Shown: positions 53,706-61,393, counted from the stretch's first letter. The stretch is 64,000 nucleotides of DNA from JAXLZZ01 sp046350675 (GCA_046350675.1 JAXLZZ010000006.1:17452-81451); one strand, 5' to 3'. The notes: a model not told the origin generated them from the letters alone. Program-made: numbers and translations.

Positions 53706-54335
53706 ATGACGCTAATCCTTACAATCCTCACAGTCTTCATTCTATTGGTCGCAAACGAGCTGTGGTGGCGCAGAAAAAAAGTACAAGATGAGTTCAGTCG
53801 CAAGTTCATTCACATAACGGTCGGTAGCTTTGTAGCATTCTGGCCATTCTTTCTCGATTGGAATGATATCAAGCTCCTTAGTATTGCATTTATAGTTGTT
53901 GTATTAGCGTCCAAACAGCTCAAAGTATTTCAGGCTATCCATAGCGTTCAAAGACCAACCCATGGTGAATTATTTTTTGCACTAGCAGTCGGTGCGTTGG
54001 CATTAATTAGTCAAAACGAATGGATCTATATGGCAGCAATTCTTCAGATGAGTTTAGCCGATGGGCTTGCAGCAGTGATAGGTACTCGCTTTGGCAACAA
54101 TACGCGCTACATGGTGCTTGGCCACACAAAAAGCATTCACGGTACTGTTACATTTCTGGTAGTATCTATCGCCATTCTACTAGTCTTCACTGCGTTCAGT
54201 GGTATTATTTTAAGCTTGCCAATAATTCTCGGCATAGCGGTAGCAGCAAGCTTGGTTGAGAACATCAGCGTGGAAGGCATAGATAATCTACTTGTGCCTG
54301 TGCTGGTTGCAAGTGCGTTACACTTCTTTAGCTAA
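53706..54335 (+). CDS. CTP-dependent lipid kinase-like membrane protein (VTE5/dolichol kinase type)
   Basis: 209 residues with six to seven membrane helices. EFSRKFIHITVGS, LADGLAAVIGTRFG, HTKSIHGTV and SLVENISVEGIDNLLVPV are the conserved sites of the phosphatidate cytidylyltransferase/dolichol kinase/phytol kinase superfamily. It probably phosphorylates a polyprenol, diacylglycerol or similar lipid using CTP. TACAAT is 6 nt before the ATG. Convergent 4-bp overlap with the P-type ATPase. Confidence 0.82.
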   Translation: MTLILTILTVFILLVANELWWRRKKVQDEFSRKFIHITVGSFVAFWPFFLDWNDIKLLSIAFIVVVLASKQLKVFQAIHSVQRPTHGELFFALAVGALALISQNEWIYMAAILQMSLADGLAAVIGTRFGNNTRYMVLGHTKSIHGTVTFLVVSIAILLVFTAFSGIILSLPIILGIAVAASLVENISVEGIDNLLVPVLVASALHFFS

Positions 54336-56170
54336 TCAGCAGGTTGTACCAAGTGCGCGCGCAGTGCGTTAAAGATTACGAAAACATCGACTACTTCTTG
54401 CAAGATCGCGCCCGTCAGTGGCGAGAATTTGCCAGTTGCAAATAAAATCATTAACCCAACACTAAGTGCAATACCAATTAAAATACTTTGCCGAGCAATG
54501 CTAAATGTTCGTTTGGCTATCTCATATGCTGTTGCGACACGCCCAACAGAATCCACCATAATAACCATATCTGCCGATTCGCTTGCAGCAGTCGAGCCTT
54601 TTGCTCCGAGCGCCACACCAACATCAGCTGCAGTTAGAATCGGTGCGTCATTTACGCCGTCACCCACAAAAATAAGCGGGCGATCTTTAGTTTGATCAAG
54701 CACGCCAAGCTTATCAACAGGCAGCGCTTCGGCATGAATTTCATCAAGATTAAGCTGTTTTGCCACATGTTTTGCAGCGCTACTATTGTCGCCTGTGATC
54801 AGCAATATTTTCTTGAGTCCCATGTCGCGAAGCCGAGCAATTGTTGATTTGGCTTCTTCACGTAGCTCATCGCTCAAGGATATTGCACCGATCATCTCAC
54901 CATTCACGGCTACATATACAGTAGTTTTGGCAGTAGTGCCGACTTTTAGATTGGTTGGTTTTTCTATACCGCGTTCTTCCAAAAACGCCAACCGTCCAAC
55001 CACAACCTCCTGGCCCTTCAGCGAGGTCAATAAGCCTTTCCCAGCCGTTTCTTTGATATGTTTAGCTTTTGTAAGTTTTACTTTTTTATCAAGAGCAGAC
55101 TGCACAATAGCTTTACCAATAACATGATTTGATCCTTGCTCCAGACTTGCAGCTAGCCCGAGTACTTCGTCTTTTGTATGACCACTAGCAGCAACGACAC
55201 CAGTAACTTCAAACTCTCCGCGAGTGAGCGTACCCGTCTTGTCGAATGCAATAGCCTTTGCCTCAGCCATACGCTCCATTGCCGCACCCGTCTTTACGAT
55301 GATGCCGTAATTACTGGCACGTGACATACCGCTAATCAACGCAATTGGTGCCGCAAGCAGTAGCGGGCAAGGTGTTGCCACGATTATGACCTGCAAGAAA
55401 CGGATAGGCTCGCCAGTCAATACCCACATGCCACCAGCGATCGAAAAAGCTAAAATAGTGAAAGGTACACTGTACCGCTCTGCAAGTCGCACAAACGGTG
55501 CCTGGCTATTGGCGGCTGACTTCACCAGCTTCACGATTTGTTGATACTGACTATCTTCCGCGGAGGCCGTAACCTTAGCTTGAATTGAACCATCTTGGTT
55601 AATCGAACCGCTAAGCAATTGATCACCTGTTGTTTTAGACTGCGGAAGACTTTCACCAGTGAGAGATGATTCATCAAAACTTGCAGTGCCCTCAAGTACC
55701 ACCGCATCAGCAGGCACTGCATCACCCGCATTAATAAGGATTTTATCGCCAACATGCAGCTCGCTAACCTTAACTTTCAATGTTTTACCTTTGCGAATTA
55801 CCTGGGCGGTCTGCGGAGCATTCTTGAGTAGTGCGTCAAGTTCACTGCGCGCACGATGCTGCGCGTAATCTTCCAAGGATTCACCCCCGGTCAGCATTAG
55901 TGCCACAACAATTGCCGCCCAATATTCACCAAGAATTACGGCAGCTACAATCGCAGTGATAGCTAATATATCGATACCATAGCGCCCGCTGCGTACATCT
56001 TCAAACATTTCCCAGAGCAAGGGAAGGGCAGTAATAATAGCCACAATGCTAAGTAGCCATTGCGCTGCAGTGCCAAAACCCATAAGTTGCAGCGCCAGCC
56101 CGATAACAATCGCCGCAGTCGTCAAACTAAACAATTTATACTCACGCAAAAATCGCGAAACTTTTTTCAT
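54332..56170 (-). CDS. Heavy-metal P1B-type ATPase
   Basis: 612 residues from the ATG at 56170 (GAGGG 5 nt before; an ATG at 56182 is an alternative). Membrane helices in P1B order, A-domain SLTGES, phosphorylation motif DKTGTLT (Asp about 310), TGDNSSAAK and GDGVNDAPIL. The helix-6 motif is TPCPL rather than CPC, closest to SPC-type (P1B-4) pumps for Co, Zn or Fe. No N-terminal metal-binding domain. The divergent DUF4396 gene with a His-rich tail may be linked. Confidence 0.9.
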   Translation of the reverse strand: MKKVSRFLREYKLFSLTTAAIVIGLALQLMGFGTAAQWLLSIVAIITALPLLWEMFEDVRSGRYGIDILAITAIVAAVILGEYWAAIVVALMLTGGESLEDYAQHRARSELDALLKNAPQTAQVIRKGKTLKVKVSELHVGDKILINAGDAVPADAVVLEGTASFDESSLTGESLPQSKTTGDQLLSGSINQDGSIQAKVTASAEDSQYQQIVKLVKSAANSQAPFVRLAERYSVPFTILAFSIAGGMWVLTGEPIRFLQVIIVATPCPLLLAAPIALISGMSRASNYGIIVKTGAAMERMAEAKAIAFDKTGTLTRGEFEVTGVVAASGHTKDEVLGLAASLEQGSNHVIGKAIVQSALDKKVKLTKAKHIKETAGKGLLTSLKGQEVVVGRLAFLEERGIEKPTNLKVGTTAKTTVYVAVNGEMIGAISLSDELREEAKSTIARLRDMGLKKILLITGDNSSAAKHVAKQLNLDEIHAEALPVDKLGVLDQTKDRPLIFVGDGVNDAPILTAADVGVALGAKGSTAASESADMVIMVDSVGRVATAYEIAKRTFSIARQSILIGIALSVGLMILFATGKFSPLTGAILQEVVDVFVIFNALRAHLVQPAD

Positions 56171-56227
56171 CAAATCCCTCAAGTGTTAGTTGGTCTGTAT
56201 TAGTATATCAATTTATACTAGGTATAT

Positions 56228-56674
56228 ATGGATGATTTGACGAAAACTGCCGTACAGGCCACACTTCATTGTTTGACTGGCTGTGCAATCGGTGAAGTTC
56301 TCGGCGCAGTGATTGGGTCTGGTCTCAACTGGGACAACATGCACACCGCGATTCTCGCTATATGTCTAGCATTCCTTTTTGGCTATGGGTTAACGATGCG
56401 ATCACTCTTACACAACAACCTCGGTCTTAAAAAATCCTTCAAGCTTGCGTTCGCATCAGATACGTTTTCCATTGCAACTATGGAATTGGTCGATACAATA
56501 ATCATTCTGGCTATTCCCGGAGCGCTCATGGCTGGGCCAACAACGGGATTGTTCTGGGCAAGTTTAGTAGTTGCCTTATTTGTCGCCTTTCTTTGCGCCG
56601 TACCCGTCAATCGCTACCTCATCAGCCGCGGCAAAGGCCACGCCGTCATCCACGAACACCACCATCACCACTAA
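56228..56674 (+). CDS. DUF4396 membrane protein with natural His tail
   Basis: 148 residues, four membrane helices, with TLHCLTGCAIGEVLGA, ASDTFSIATMELVD and AVPVNRYLI as in DUF4396. The C-terminus ends HAVIHEHHHHH, a natural metal-binding tail. TATACT is 8 nt before the ATG (leaderless). It is divergent from the metal ATPase, so a role in metal binding or transport is plausible. Overlaps the convergent ChbG gene by 4 bp. Confidence 0.8.
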   Translation: MDDLTKTAVQATLHCLTGCAIGEVLGAVIGSGLNWDNMHTAILAICLAFLFGYGLTMRSLLHNNLGLKKSFKLAFASDTFSIATMELVDTIIILAIPGALMAGPTTGLFWASLVVALFVAFLCAVPVNRYLISRGKGHAVIHEHHHHH

Positions 56675-57306
56675 ACTTCAATTGAGCGCCAGTTAACAAG
56701 TTCGATATCGTTCTGAGTAATATATTCTTTAAGACGAGGGTCACACAGTGTCTTGAGTTCAGCCTCGCGTGGCGTATTGTATGAGCTATGCTGTAAAAGG
56801 TACTCATCGCAATGCCCTGGATGACACATGATTTCGTTGTATCCATTAGTAACTTGGTCCAGCGCTTCTTTAAAACGATCAACCGAAAGATCCTCCGGGT
56901 TTTCGCCCTCTGGCCCGTATGAACCGATGAATTCTGCGAAACCTAACTGTCGCACTGGAATACCATGACTTTTCGAATAGTCTTTGAGTACAGCATCGAG
57001 TCCGGCACTCCGATACAGAATTTTATGAACATCAATATGATCAGGCATTGTACCAACAATGGCATGGAACAGATGCACTTGTTCACTAAGTGCGCGTTCT
57101 GCTTGATCCGGATCCTCCAGCATAAGATGCAAACCGACAGACAAATTTGGGTTTTCTTGGCGCAAAGCAGCAGCTTCTTTAGCAGCTATACCAAGTATCA
57201 TCACGGAAGTACTGGTAACCACACCGTTCTTGTGAGCCTCAATAATACCTTTATTGATACCGTAGCTGTATCCAAAATCATCGGCATTGATGATGACTTT
57301 TTTCAT
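56671..57306 (-). CDS. ChbG/HpnK (YdjC) family carbohydrate deacetylase
   Basis: 211 residues from the ATG at 57306, since IINADDFGYSYGINKGI is the family start and TATAGT lies 6 nt before; longer open frames run into the tRNA-His tail unit and are not real. Metal ligands: Asp9-Asp10 region, His in LHLMLED and HPGHCDEYL. Family members remove N-acetyl groups from chitooligosaccharides or hopanoid sugars. Substrate here unknown. Confidence 0.87.
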   Translation of the reverse strand: MKKVIINADDFGYSYGINKGIIEAHKNGVVTSTSVMILGIAAKEAAALRQENPNLSVGLHLMLEDPDQAERALSEQVHLFHAIVGTMPDHIDVHKILYRSAGLDAVLKDYSKSHGIPVRQLGFAEFIGSYGPEGENPEDLSVDRFKEALDQVTNGYNEIMCHPGHCDEYLLQHSSYNTPREAELKTLCDPRLKEYITQNDIELVNWRSIEV

Positions 57307-57319
57307 ATCTTCACTATAA

Positions 57320-57528
57320 CAAATAAAAAAGACACCCACGGTGTCTAGAATATTCTGGGGCGAATAATGGGGCTCGGTCACTTTCAGCGACCCCGAAAGT
57401 TCACTATTGCAAGCATAGCTTGCATCGGAACGTTTCCTTGCGAATTGCCAGTGGCAATTCTCACCCACGACCTTCGTGGCTCCAGCCCAATCCCAAATAA
57501 AAAACCCAGACAAGCTGGATTCTTTATT
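57320..57528 (-). repeat. tRNA-His 3'-tail unit with duplicated tRNA end
   Basis: From the tRNA outwards on the minus strand: terminator AATCCAG-CTTG-TCTGGGTTTTTT (57495-57528), inverted T-arm copy (about 57469-57494), hairpin GAATTGCCAGTGGCAATTC (57442-57460), stem GCAAGC/GCTTGC (57409-57423), stem GGTC/GACC (57376-57392), a 21-bp exact copy of the tRNA 3' end (57356-57376 = 57529-57549) and a second terminator hairpin AGACACC/GGTGTCT (57330-57346). Homologous to the tRNA-Lys unit. Confidence 0.7.
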
Positions 57529-57606
57529 TGGGGCGAATAATGGGGCTCGAACCCACGACCTTCGGTACCACAAACCGACGCTCTAACCAACTGAGCTATA
57601 TTCGCC
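57529..57606 (-). tRNA. tRNA-His (GTG)
   Basis: Minus strand. Anticodon loop TTGTGGT (anticodon GTG). The extra G-1 (57606) opposite discriminator C73 (57532), the identity mark of tRNA-His, is encoded, as is the CCA. T-loop TTCGAGC. Confidence 0.95.
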
Positions 57607-57684
57607 TCGTCCTCCCGTACGCCTTTACCTCGTTTTGCCTTTCGGCAAAAGCTTCGGTTTACGGCTACGGTCGTCCTCTCAAAA
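57607..57684 (-). repeat. Conserved 78-bp leader abutting tRNA-His
   Basis: Partner of 30180-30257 (tRNA-Lys), 73 of 78 identical. The loop of its main hairpin differs (GAAA against GCCA) while the stem TTTTGCC/GGCAAAA is kept. Confidence 0.7.
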
Positions 57685-57720
57685 CTTCAAACGAAGTTTA
57701 AAGTTTTGTATAACTGCAAA

Positions 57721-57760
57721 GAACAGGGGTGATTATAGCGTAAAACGGGTTGTTCTACAA
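57721..57760 (-). promoter_or_regulatory. tRNA-His promoter
   Basis: Minus strand TTGTAG (57760-57755), 17-bp spacer, TATAAT (57737-57732) followed by CACCCCTGTTC. The leader is about 119 nt and contains the 78-bp repeat. Confidence 0.75.
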
Positions 57761-57821
57761 CTGTGAGTACATAACTCCCCAACATAGCACATTTTAGCAT
57801 AAGCGTAACAATTTGTCAATA

Positions 57822-58487
57822 TTATGCGACAGGGCGCTGTTTTAATAAGTCAATCTCGCGGGCAATATTTTCCTGAGCTTGATATTCATACTTGGCTCTG
57901 AATAGTTCAGTCGTATAGACACCGATATCGGATACACGTGTGGATAGTTTTTGCAGCACTAAACTCCTTCTGGTGGCGTAAACATTTGGCGGCACAACAT
58001 CTTTGTACTCTTCTGCGATTGCATTTGAGTATCTATTGTATCGCTCCTCGTCAGCTCCTAGAATCGCTAGATCTGTATCTAAAAAGAAAGCTAAATCTCT
58101 GTCTGAGACGTCTATATTGGCTGTGTGTTTGGCGGTTGCAGTAGTATAGTAACCAACTTTTGCCGCGGTACTATACCCGTAGATTGGCTCGAGTTCATCT
58201 TGGCCGATCCAAGAACTTAACTGTTCATTCCTGTTGCCAGGCGCAGCAGGATCGTACACACAATCGTGATAGAGTATTGCTTCACCTATAGTAAGAGGGT
58301 TTCTTACTTGGTCAATGTGTTGCAAGAGCTCGCCAAACATCTCCTGAGGGTGTTCCATGACGTGATACTTTCTCCACGGTTCTCTATATCGACTCTGCAA
58401 ACCAGTGAGTCTTTTTTCGAAGTTTGCTTTGGGCGCGCCAAAAGCAATCATCGTGTCTGTAATGGTATCTAAGCTAATTGCCTCCAT
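57822..58487 (-). CDS. HD-superfamily phosphohydrolase-like protein (COG4339 type)
   Basis: 221 residues from the ATG at 58487 (58526 is a possible alternative). RYREPWRKYHVMEHPQEMF and ILYHDCVYDPAAPGNRNEQLS give the His and His-Asp metal ligands, with TAKHT and FFLDTDLAILGADEERY further on, as in the predicted metal-dependent HD hydrolases. Substrate unknown. A longer frame reaches into the tRNA-Arg tail unit and is rejected. Confidence 0.8.
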   Translation of the reverse strand: MEAISLDTITDTMIAFGAPKANFEKRLTGLQSRYREPWRKYHVMEHPQEMFGELLQHIDQVRNPLTIGEAILYHDCVYDPAAPGNRNEQLSSWIGQDELEPIYGYSTAAKVGYYTTATAKHTANIDVSDRDLAFFLDTDLAILGADEERYNRYSNAIAEEYKDVVPPNVYATRRSLVLQKLSTRVSDIGVYTTELFRAKYEYQAQENIAREIDLLKQRPVA

Positions 58488-58537
58488 GATTATATTGTCT
58501 GGGGTAAGGGAATTACATGCAAGCATGAGCAAGATAA

Positions 58538-58755
58538 CACCCACACTTGCGGGTGCTATATTTTGGTACCCCGGGCAGGACAGCGGACTTCGTCCTTCTT
58601 TGTAAGGCCAAGGACTCGCTCTTGATATGCTCGTTCGCAATGCGTTGCTCACTCGGCCAAGCAAGGAAAACTCAAACAGCCACTGGCTGTTCTCGTCTAG
58701 CGGTTCGAGTCCTAGGTACCAAAATAAAACACCCACATGAGTGGGTGCTATATTT
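58538..58755 (-). repeat. tRNA-Arg 3'-tail unit with duplicated tRNA end
   Basis: The 31 bp at 58551-58581 equal 58743-58773, covering the tRNA-Arg 3' end and part of its terminator; both copies carry an ACACCC/GGGTG hairpin (58538-58557 and 58729-58749). Inside, ATTTTGGTACC (58560-58570) is exactly inverted as GGTACCAAAAT (58715-58725), so the unit has terminal inverted repeats made of tRNA end sequence. Hairpin AACAGCCACTGGCTGTT at 58675-58691 matches the Lys/His core. Confidence 0.7.
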
Positions 58756-58832
58756 TGGTACCCCGGGCAGGACTCGAACCTGCAACCTACGGGTTAGAAC
58801 TCCGTGACTCTATCCAGTTGAGCTACCGGGGC
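58756..58832 (-). tRNA. tRNA-Arg (TCT)
   Basis: Minus strand, GCCCCGGTAGCTC start, anticodon loop GTTCTAA (anticodon TCT), T-loop TTCGAGT, 3' end CCGGGGTACCA with encoded CCA. First acceptor pair G-U; pair 31-39 is an A.C mismatch. Confidence 0.92.
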
Positions 58833-58864
58833 GAGGTGCGCTCGCGTGCCGCATTTATGACAGC

Positions 58865-58881
58865 GAACAGGGGTGATTATA
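58865..58881 (-). promoter_or_regulatory. tRNA-Arg promoter, -10 and conserved downstream motif
   Basis: Minus strand TATAATCACCCCTGTTC, identical to the tRNA-His motif over 17 bp. Confidence 0.7.
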
Positions 58882-58957
58882 ACCTAGACTACGTTGGATT
58901 ACTAGGGGTTTACTCCTGTAGAGTGTATAGTTAAAGCATAAGCTTCATATAAAAACT

Positions 58958-59725
58958 ATGCTCTTATTTGCTCTCATTTTAAGTTTTGTTGCCGTCTCTG
59001 TTGGTCTGGTCTGGTTTTTATTGGCGCACGATCATGGGGAGAAAGAACCAATTGGCATGTTGTGGATGGCAGTGTTCCTTGGGGCACTTGGTGGTTTTGC
59101 TGCCATGCTGCTCGAACGCTGGATCATTGACGCCAAGGATTTGCTGCCCGGCGTATCTATTGCGACTCTTGCAACTGCAGCGTTATGTATAGGTGTTATC
59201 GAAGAGGCGTGTAAGTTTGGGCCGTTGGCGCTCGTAATTTATCACAAACGATACTTCAATGAACATACGGATGGGATTATCTATTTTGCACTAGCAGGCC
59301 TTGGGTTTGGTCTCCCGGAGAACGTTCTATACACCATGCAGTATGGTCCCAAAACAGGCGTCTTGAGAATGTTTCTAACACCGTTGTTCCATGCAGGGCT
59401 TACGGCAATCGTTGGCTATTTTTTGGTTAAAAGAAAACTTGCGGGAAAGTCACCGTGGGGTATCCTGCCAGTGCTTGGCGCTGCTATGGCAGTGCACGGG
59501 TTATATGATTTTGGTTTGATATCCGGCATCCCATTCATGGCGGGTGTTTCGGTACTGATAACACTGCTCATTACCGCTACAATGTTTGCACTGTATGTGC
59601 GAGCAACTGAGCTTGATCAAGAAATGGGGTTAAGTGCGGTGGGGCACAATGCATATTGCCGATCGTGCGGCCACCCTAATCCAAAACACCATCTGTACTG
59701 TACTAAATGCGGCAAAAATGCTTAA
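58958..59725 (+). CDS. PrsW family intramembrane protease with zinc-ribbon tail
   Basis: 255 residues, seven to eight helices. Family motifs EEACKFGPL, GLGFGLPENVLY, FHAGLTAIVGYF and AVHGLYDF are present (Glu-Glu and two His as expected for the active site). A C-terminal zinc ribbon (CRSCGHPNPKHHLYCTKCG) is fused, which is rare in PrsW. It would cut membrane-bound anti-sigma-like substrates. The next gene also begins with a zinc ribbon. Confidence 0.88.
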   Translation: MLLFALILSFVAVSVGLVWFLLAHDHGEKEPIGMLWMAVFLGALGGFAAMLLERWIIDAKDLLPGVSIATLATAALCIGVIEEACKFGPLALVIYHKRYFNEHTDGIIYFALAGLGFGLPENVLYTMQYGPKTGVLRMFLTPLFHAGLTAIVGYFLVKRKLAGKSPWGILPVLGAAMAVHGLYDFGLISGIPFMAGVSVLITLLITATMFALYVRATELDQEMGLSAVGHNAYCRSCGHPNPKHHLYCTKCGKNA

Positions 59726-59752
59726 ATAACAGATATAAAAAGACATAAAAAT

Positions 59753-60031
59753 ATGAATTGCCCAAATTGCACCCAACTGATTGAAGACGATGCTGCTTTC
59801 TGTGGTAATTGTGGCCATCAACTCGCTGCTCACACTCCTGAAGGGAAGCCTGTTGGCTCACATATTGCCAGTGTGTTGGCGCATCAAACAGAGAGTGGTA
59901 CACGTGATTTTCAGGCAGCACCAAGCTATGCGGTGGCAACTCCATTGCAGCACGCCGGTGAGGTCCAGGCTGTGCTTTCAGTTCTGTTGGGCGCATTAGC
60001 GATAGCTGGTGCATTTTTACTGCACTCGTAG
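59753..60031 (+). CDS. Zinc-ribbon membrane protein, N-terminal part (frameshifted)
   Basis: 92 residues as read: zinc ribbon CPNCTQLIEDDAAFCGNCG, a linker, then HAGEVQAVLSVLLGALAIAG at the start of a membrane helix. The frame ends at a TAG directly where VGLLMGIAGLVFGFTLALTR continues in another frame. The intact protein would run on to about 60690. Confidence 0.6.
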   Translation: MNCPNCTQLIEDDAAFCGNCGHQLAAHTPEGKPVGSHIASVLAHQTESGTRDFQAAPSYAVATPLQHAGEVQAVLSVLLGALAIAGAFLLHS

Positions 60032-60690
60032 GGCTTCTTATGGGTATTGCTGGGCTGGTATTTGGCTTTACGCTGGCGCTAACTCGAAGTGCATCGTCGT
60101 ATCAGCACTGCGGGTATCGCTATATCTTCCATCTCAATCGTTGTAAGCTTGGGTGTTTGGAGTTTTGTGATTCACAAACAAAATAACCTTGCTAATGCCG
60201 AGCCAAAAAAGACGGCTAATGCCGTGGCTGCAGCTGATGTAACGACACCATGTTATGCCACTGGCTTTATTGAAACGCTCAACGTCACCAAAACCAAGGA
60301 CAGCTGCAACATGAATGCATTCAATGGTGTGTCGCTTGAATCATCAACCAAAGCCTACAAAGTCTACGCCAATCAAATTGCTACGGTGAATCAGGAAACG
60401 TTCGACATTTAGCGACAGAAAACAGTTCAAAAAGGACGTTGCAGCAAGTTTGCCAGGCTTCACTATTGATAAAGAGCAGCTAACTACATTTGCAGGAAGT
60501 CCGGCGTATATCGTCACGGCGTCGAATAAGCAAGGTGTTCTTGTGACCGAAGCCGTTGTGCTGCGCCAAGTACAGGCAGGCGCAAATATTTTTGTATTAG
60601 TTCAGGCCAGTACAAAGGGCAGGGCGATTTAAGCACGTTGGAGGCGCAGTGGCGATGGCGGTAGCATCTGGCAAGCTCGAAAAACACGCG
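60032..60690 (+). pseudogene. Rest of the zinc-ribbon membrane protein, at least four frameshifts
   Basis: Consecutive pieces make sense only by changing frame: VGLLMGIAGLVFGF (from about 60027), HRRISTAGIAISSISIVV...VNQETF (60089-60410), FKKDVAASLPGFTIDKEQLT...VLVQASTKG (60405-60625), then GQGDLSTLEAQW (about 60613). Together they give one zinc-ribbon protein with two helices and an outer domain. Sequencing indels are more likely than decay because the codons between the shifts look conserved. Confidence 0.55.
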
Positions 60691-60925
60691 GTACTTGTAT
60701 CATTGGTGGTTGCGGGTATCACATTTATATTAGTAGCGCTTGCCGGCACGCTTGCTAGCAAAGCCATGCTCGCTCGCATGAGTAACGTGAACCTGGCGCA
60801 GCCACGGCCTAGGCCACATAAGCTCTGAGTTGCCAAATGATGAGAAAACGCTTGGCATTAGCGCCTACCCAAGCCGGCCAAGACATCAACCCGTTCAATA
60901 ATTTTCGAATCAACTGCCAAAGAAC
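60648..60925 (+). other. Possible small membrane protein remnant
   Basis: A frame from GTG 60648 to TGA at 60825-60827 encodes one helix (AVLVSLVVAGITFILVALAG) and a basic tail. A second piece in another frame (SELPNDEKTLGISAYPSRPR) continues to about 60900. Same frameshift-rich stretch; a two-piece gene is possible. Confidence 0.3.
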
Positions 60926-61007
60926 AATAGTAAACTGATAATAATTGGTGCAACCTCTAAAACGAAGTTAGAACCATTGATTTACACGAAGAGTATATAA
61001 TTCGCTT

Positions 61008-61145
61008 ATGAATCAAGGCGCGAGTCCGTGGCGATTGGGGTTCCAGGGGCATGACGTTATGCATTATCCAGACTATATGTGGCTAGGAGTGGCTTTACTT
61101 GTTATTCTTCTGATTTGCGCCATTGGCATTTGTATATTCAAATAG
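61008..61145 (+). CDS. Small leaderless membrane protein (first part)
   Basis: 45 residues: polar start then one helix (WLGVALLVILLICAIGICIF). TATAAT at 60996-61001 lies 6 nt before the ATG (leaderless). The TAG at 61143 follows AAA; with one more A the frame would continue into the next piece, so this is probably the N-terminal half of a two-helix protein. Confidence 0.5.
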   Translation: MNQGASPWRLGFQGHDVMHYPDYMWLGVALLVILLICAIGICIFK

Positions 61146-61293
61146 GTCTAAAGAAGAGCCTGGCGGTCTTATTGGCCTGGGCGCTCCTTGCTTTGGGTTT
61201 GGGCTAATCGTGTTTGCCAACACGGAGACTGAAGGTGACCGAGCTGAGGACAGGTATTGCCGTAACTCTGGTAATCCAACCTGTGAATACTAA
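61146..61293 (+). pseudogene. Second part of the small membrane protein, shifted frame
   Basis: RSKEEPGGLIGLGAPCFGFG and a short helix, then an acidic tail ending NPTCEY. It ends 1 bp before the CCA of tRNA-Gly on the other strand. Confidence 0.4.
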
Positions 61294-61294
61294 A

Positions 61295-61370
61295 TGGTGC
61301 GGGTGCGGAGAATCCGAACTCCGATCTCAAGTTTGGAAAACTTGCATACTAGCCATTATGCTACACCCGC
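61295..61370 (-). tRNA. tRNA-Gly (TCC)
   Basis: Minus strand, GCGGGTGTAGCATAATGG start, anticodon loop TTTCCAA (anticodon TCC), T-loop TTCGGAT, end CACCCGCACCA with encoded CCA. Unlike the other tRNAs here it has no duplicated 3' end nearby. Confidence 0.93.
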
Positions 61371-61393
61371 GCATTTGCCTACTGCCTCAATGT

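Noticed and set aside
57307..57573. N-terminal extension of the ChbG gene
   Set aside because: It crosses the tRNA-His gene and tail unit; the family starts exactly at the ATG at 57306, which has its own -10 box.
58527..58736. N-terminal extension of the HD protein
   Set aside because: It lies in the tRNA-Arg tail unit and has no family similarity.
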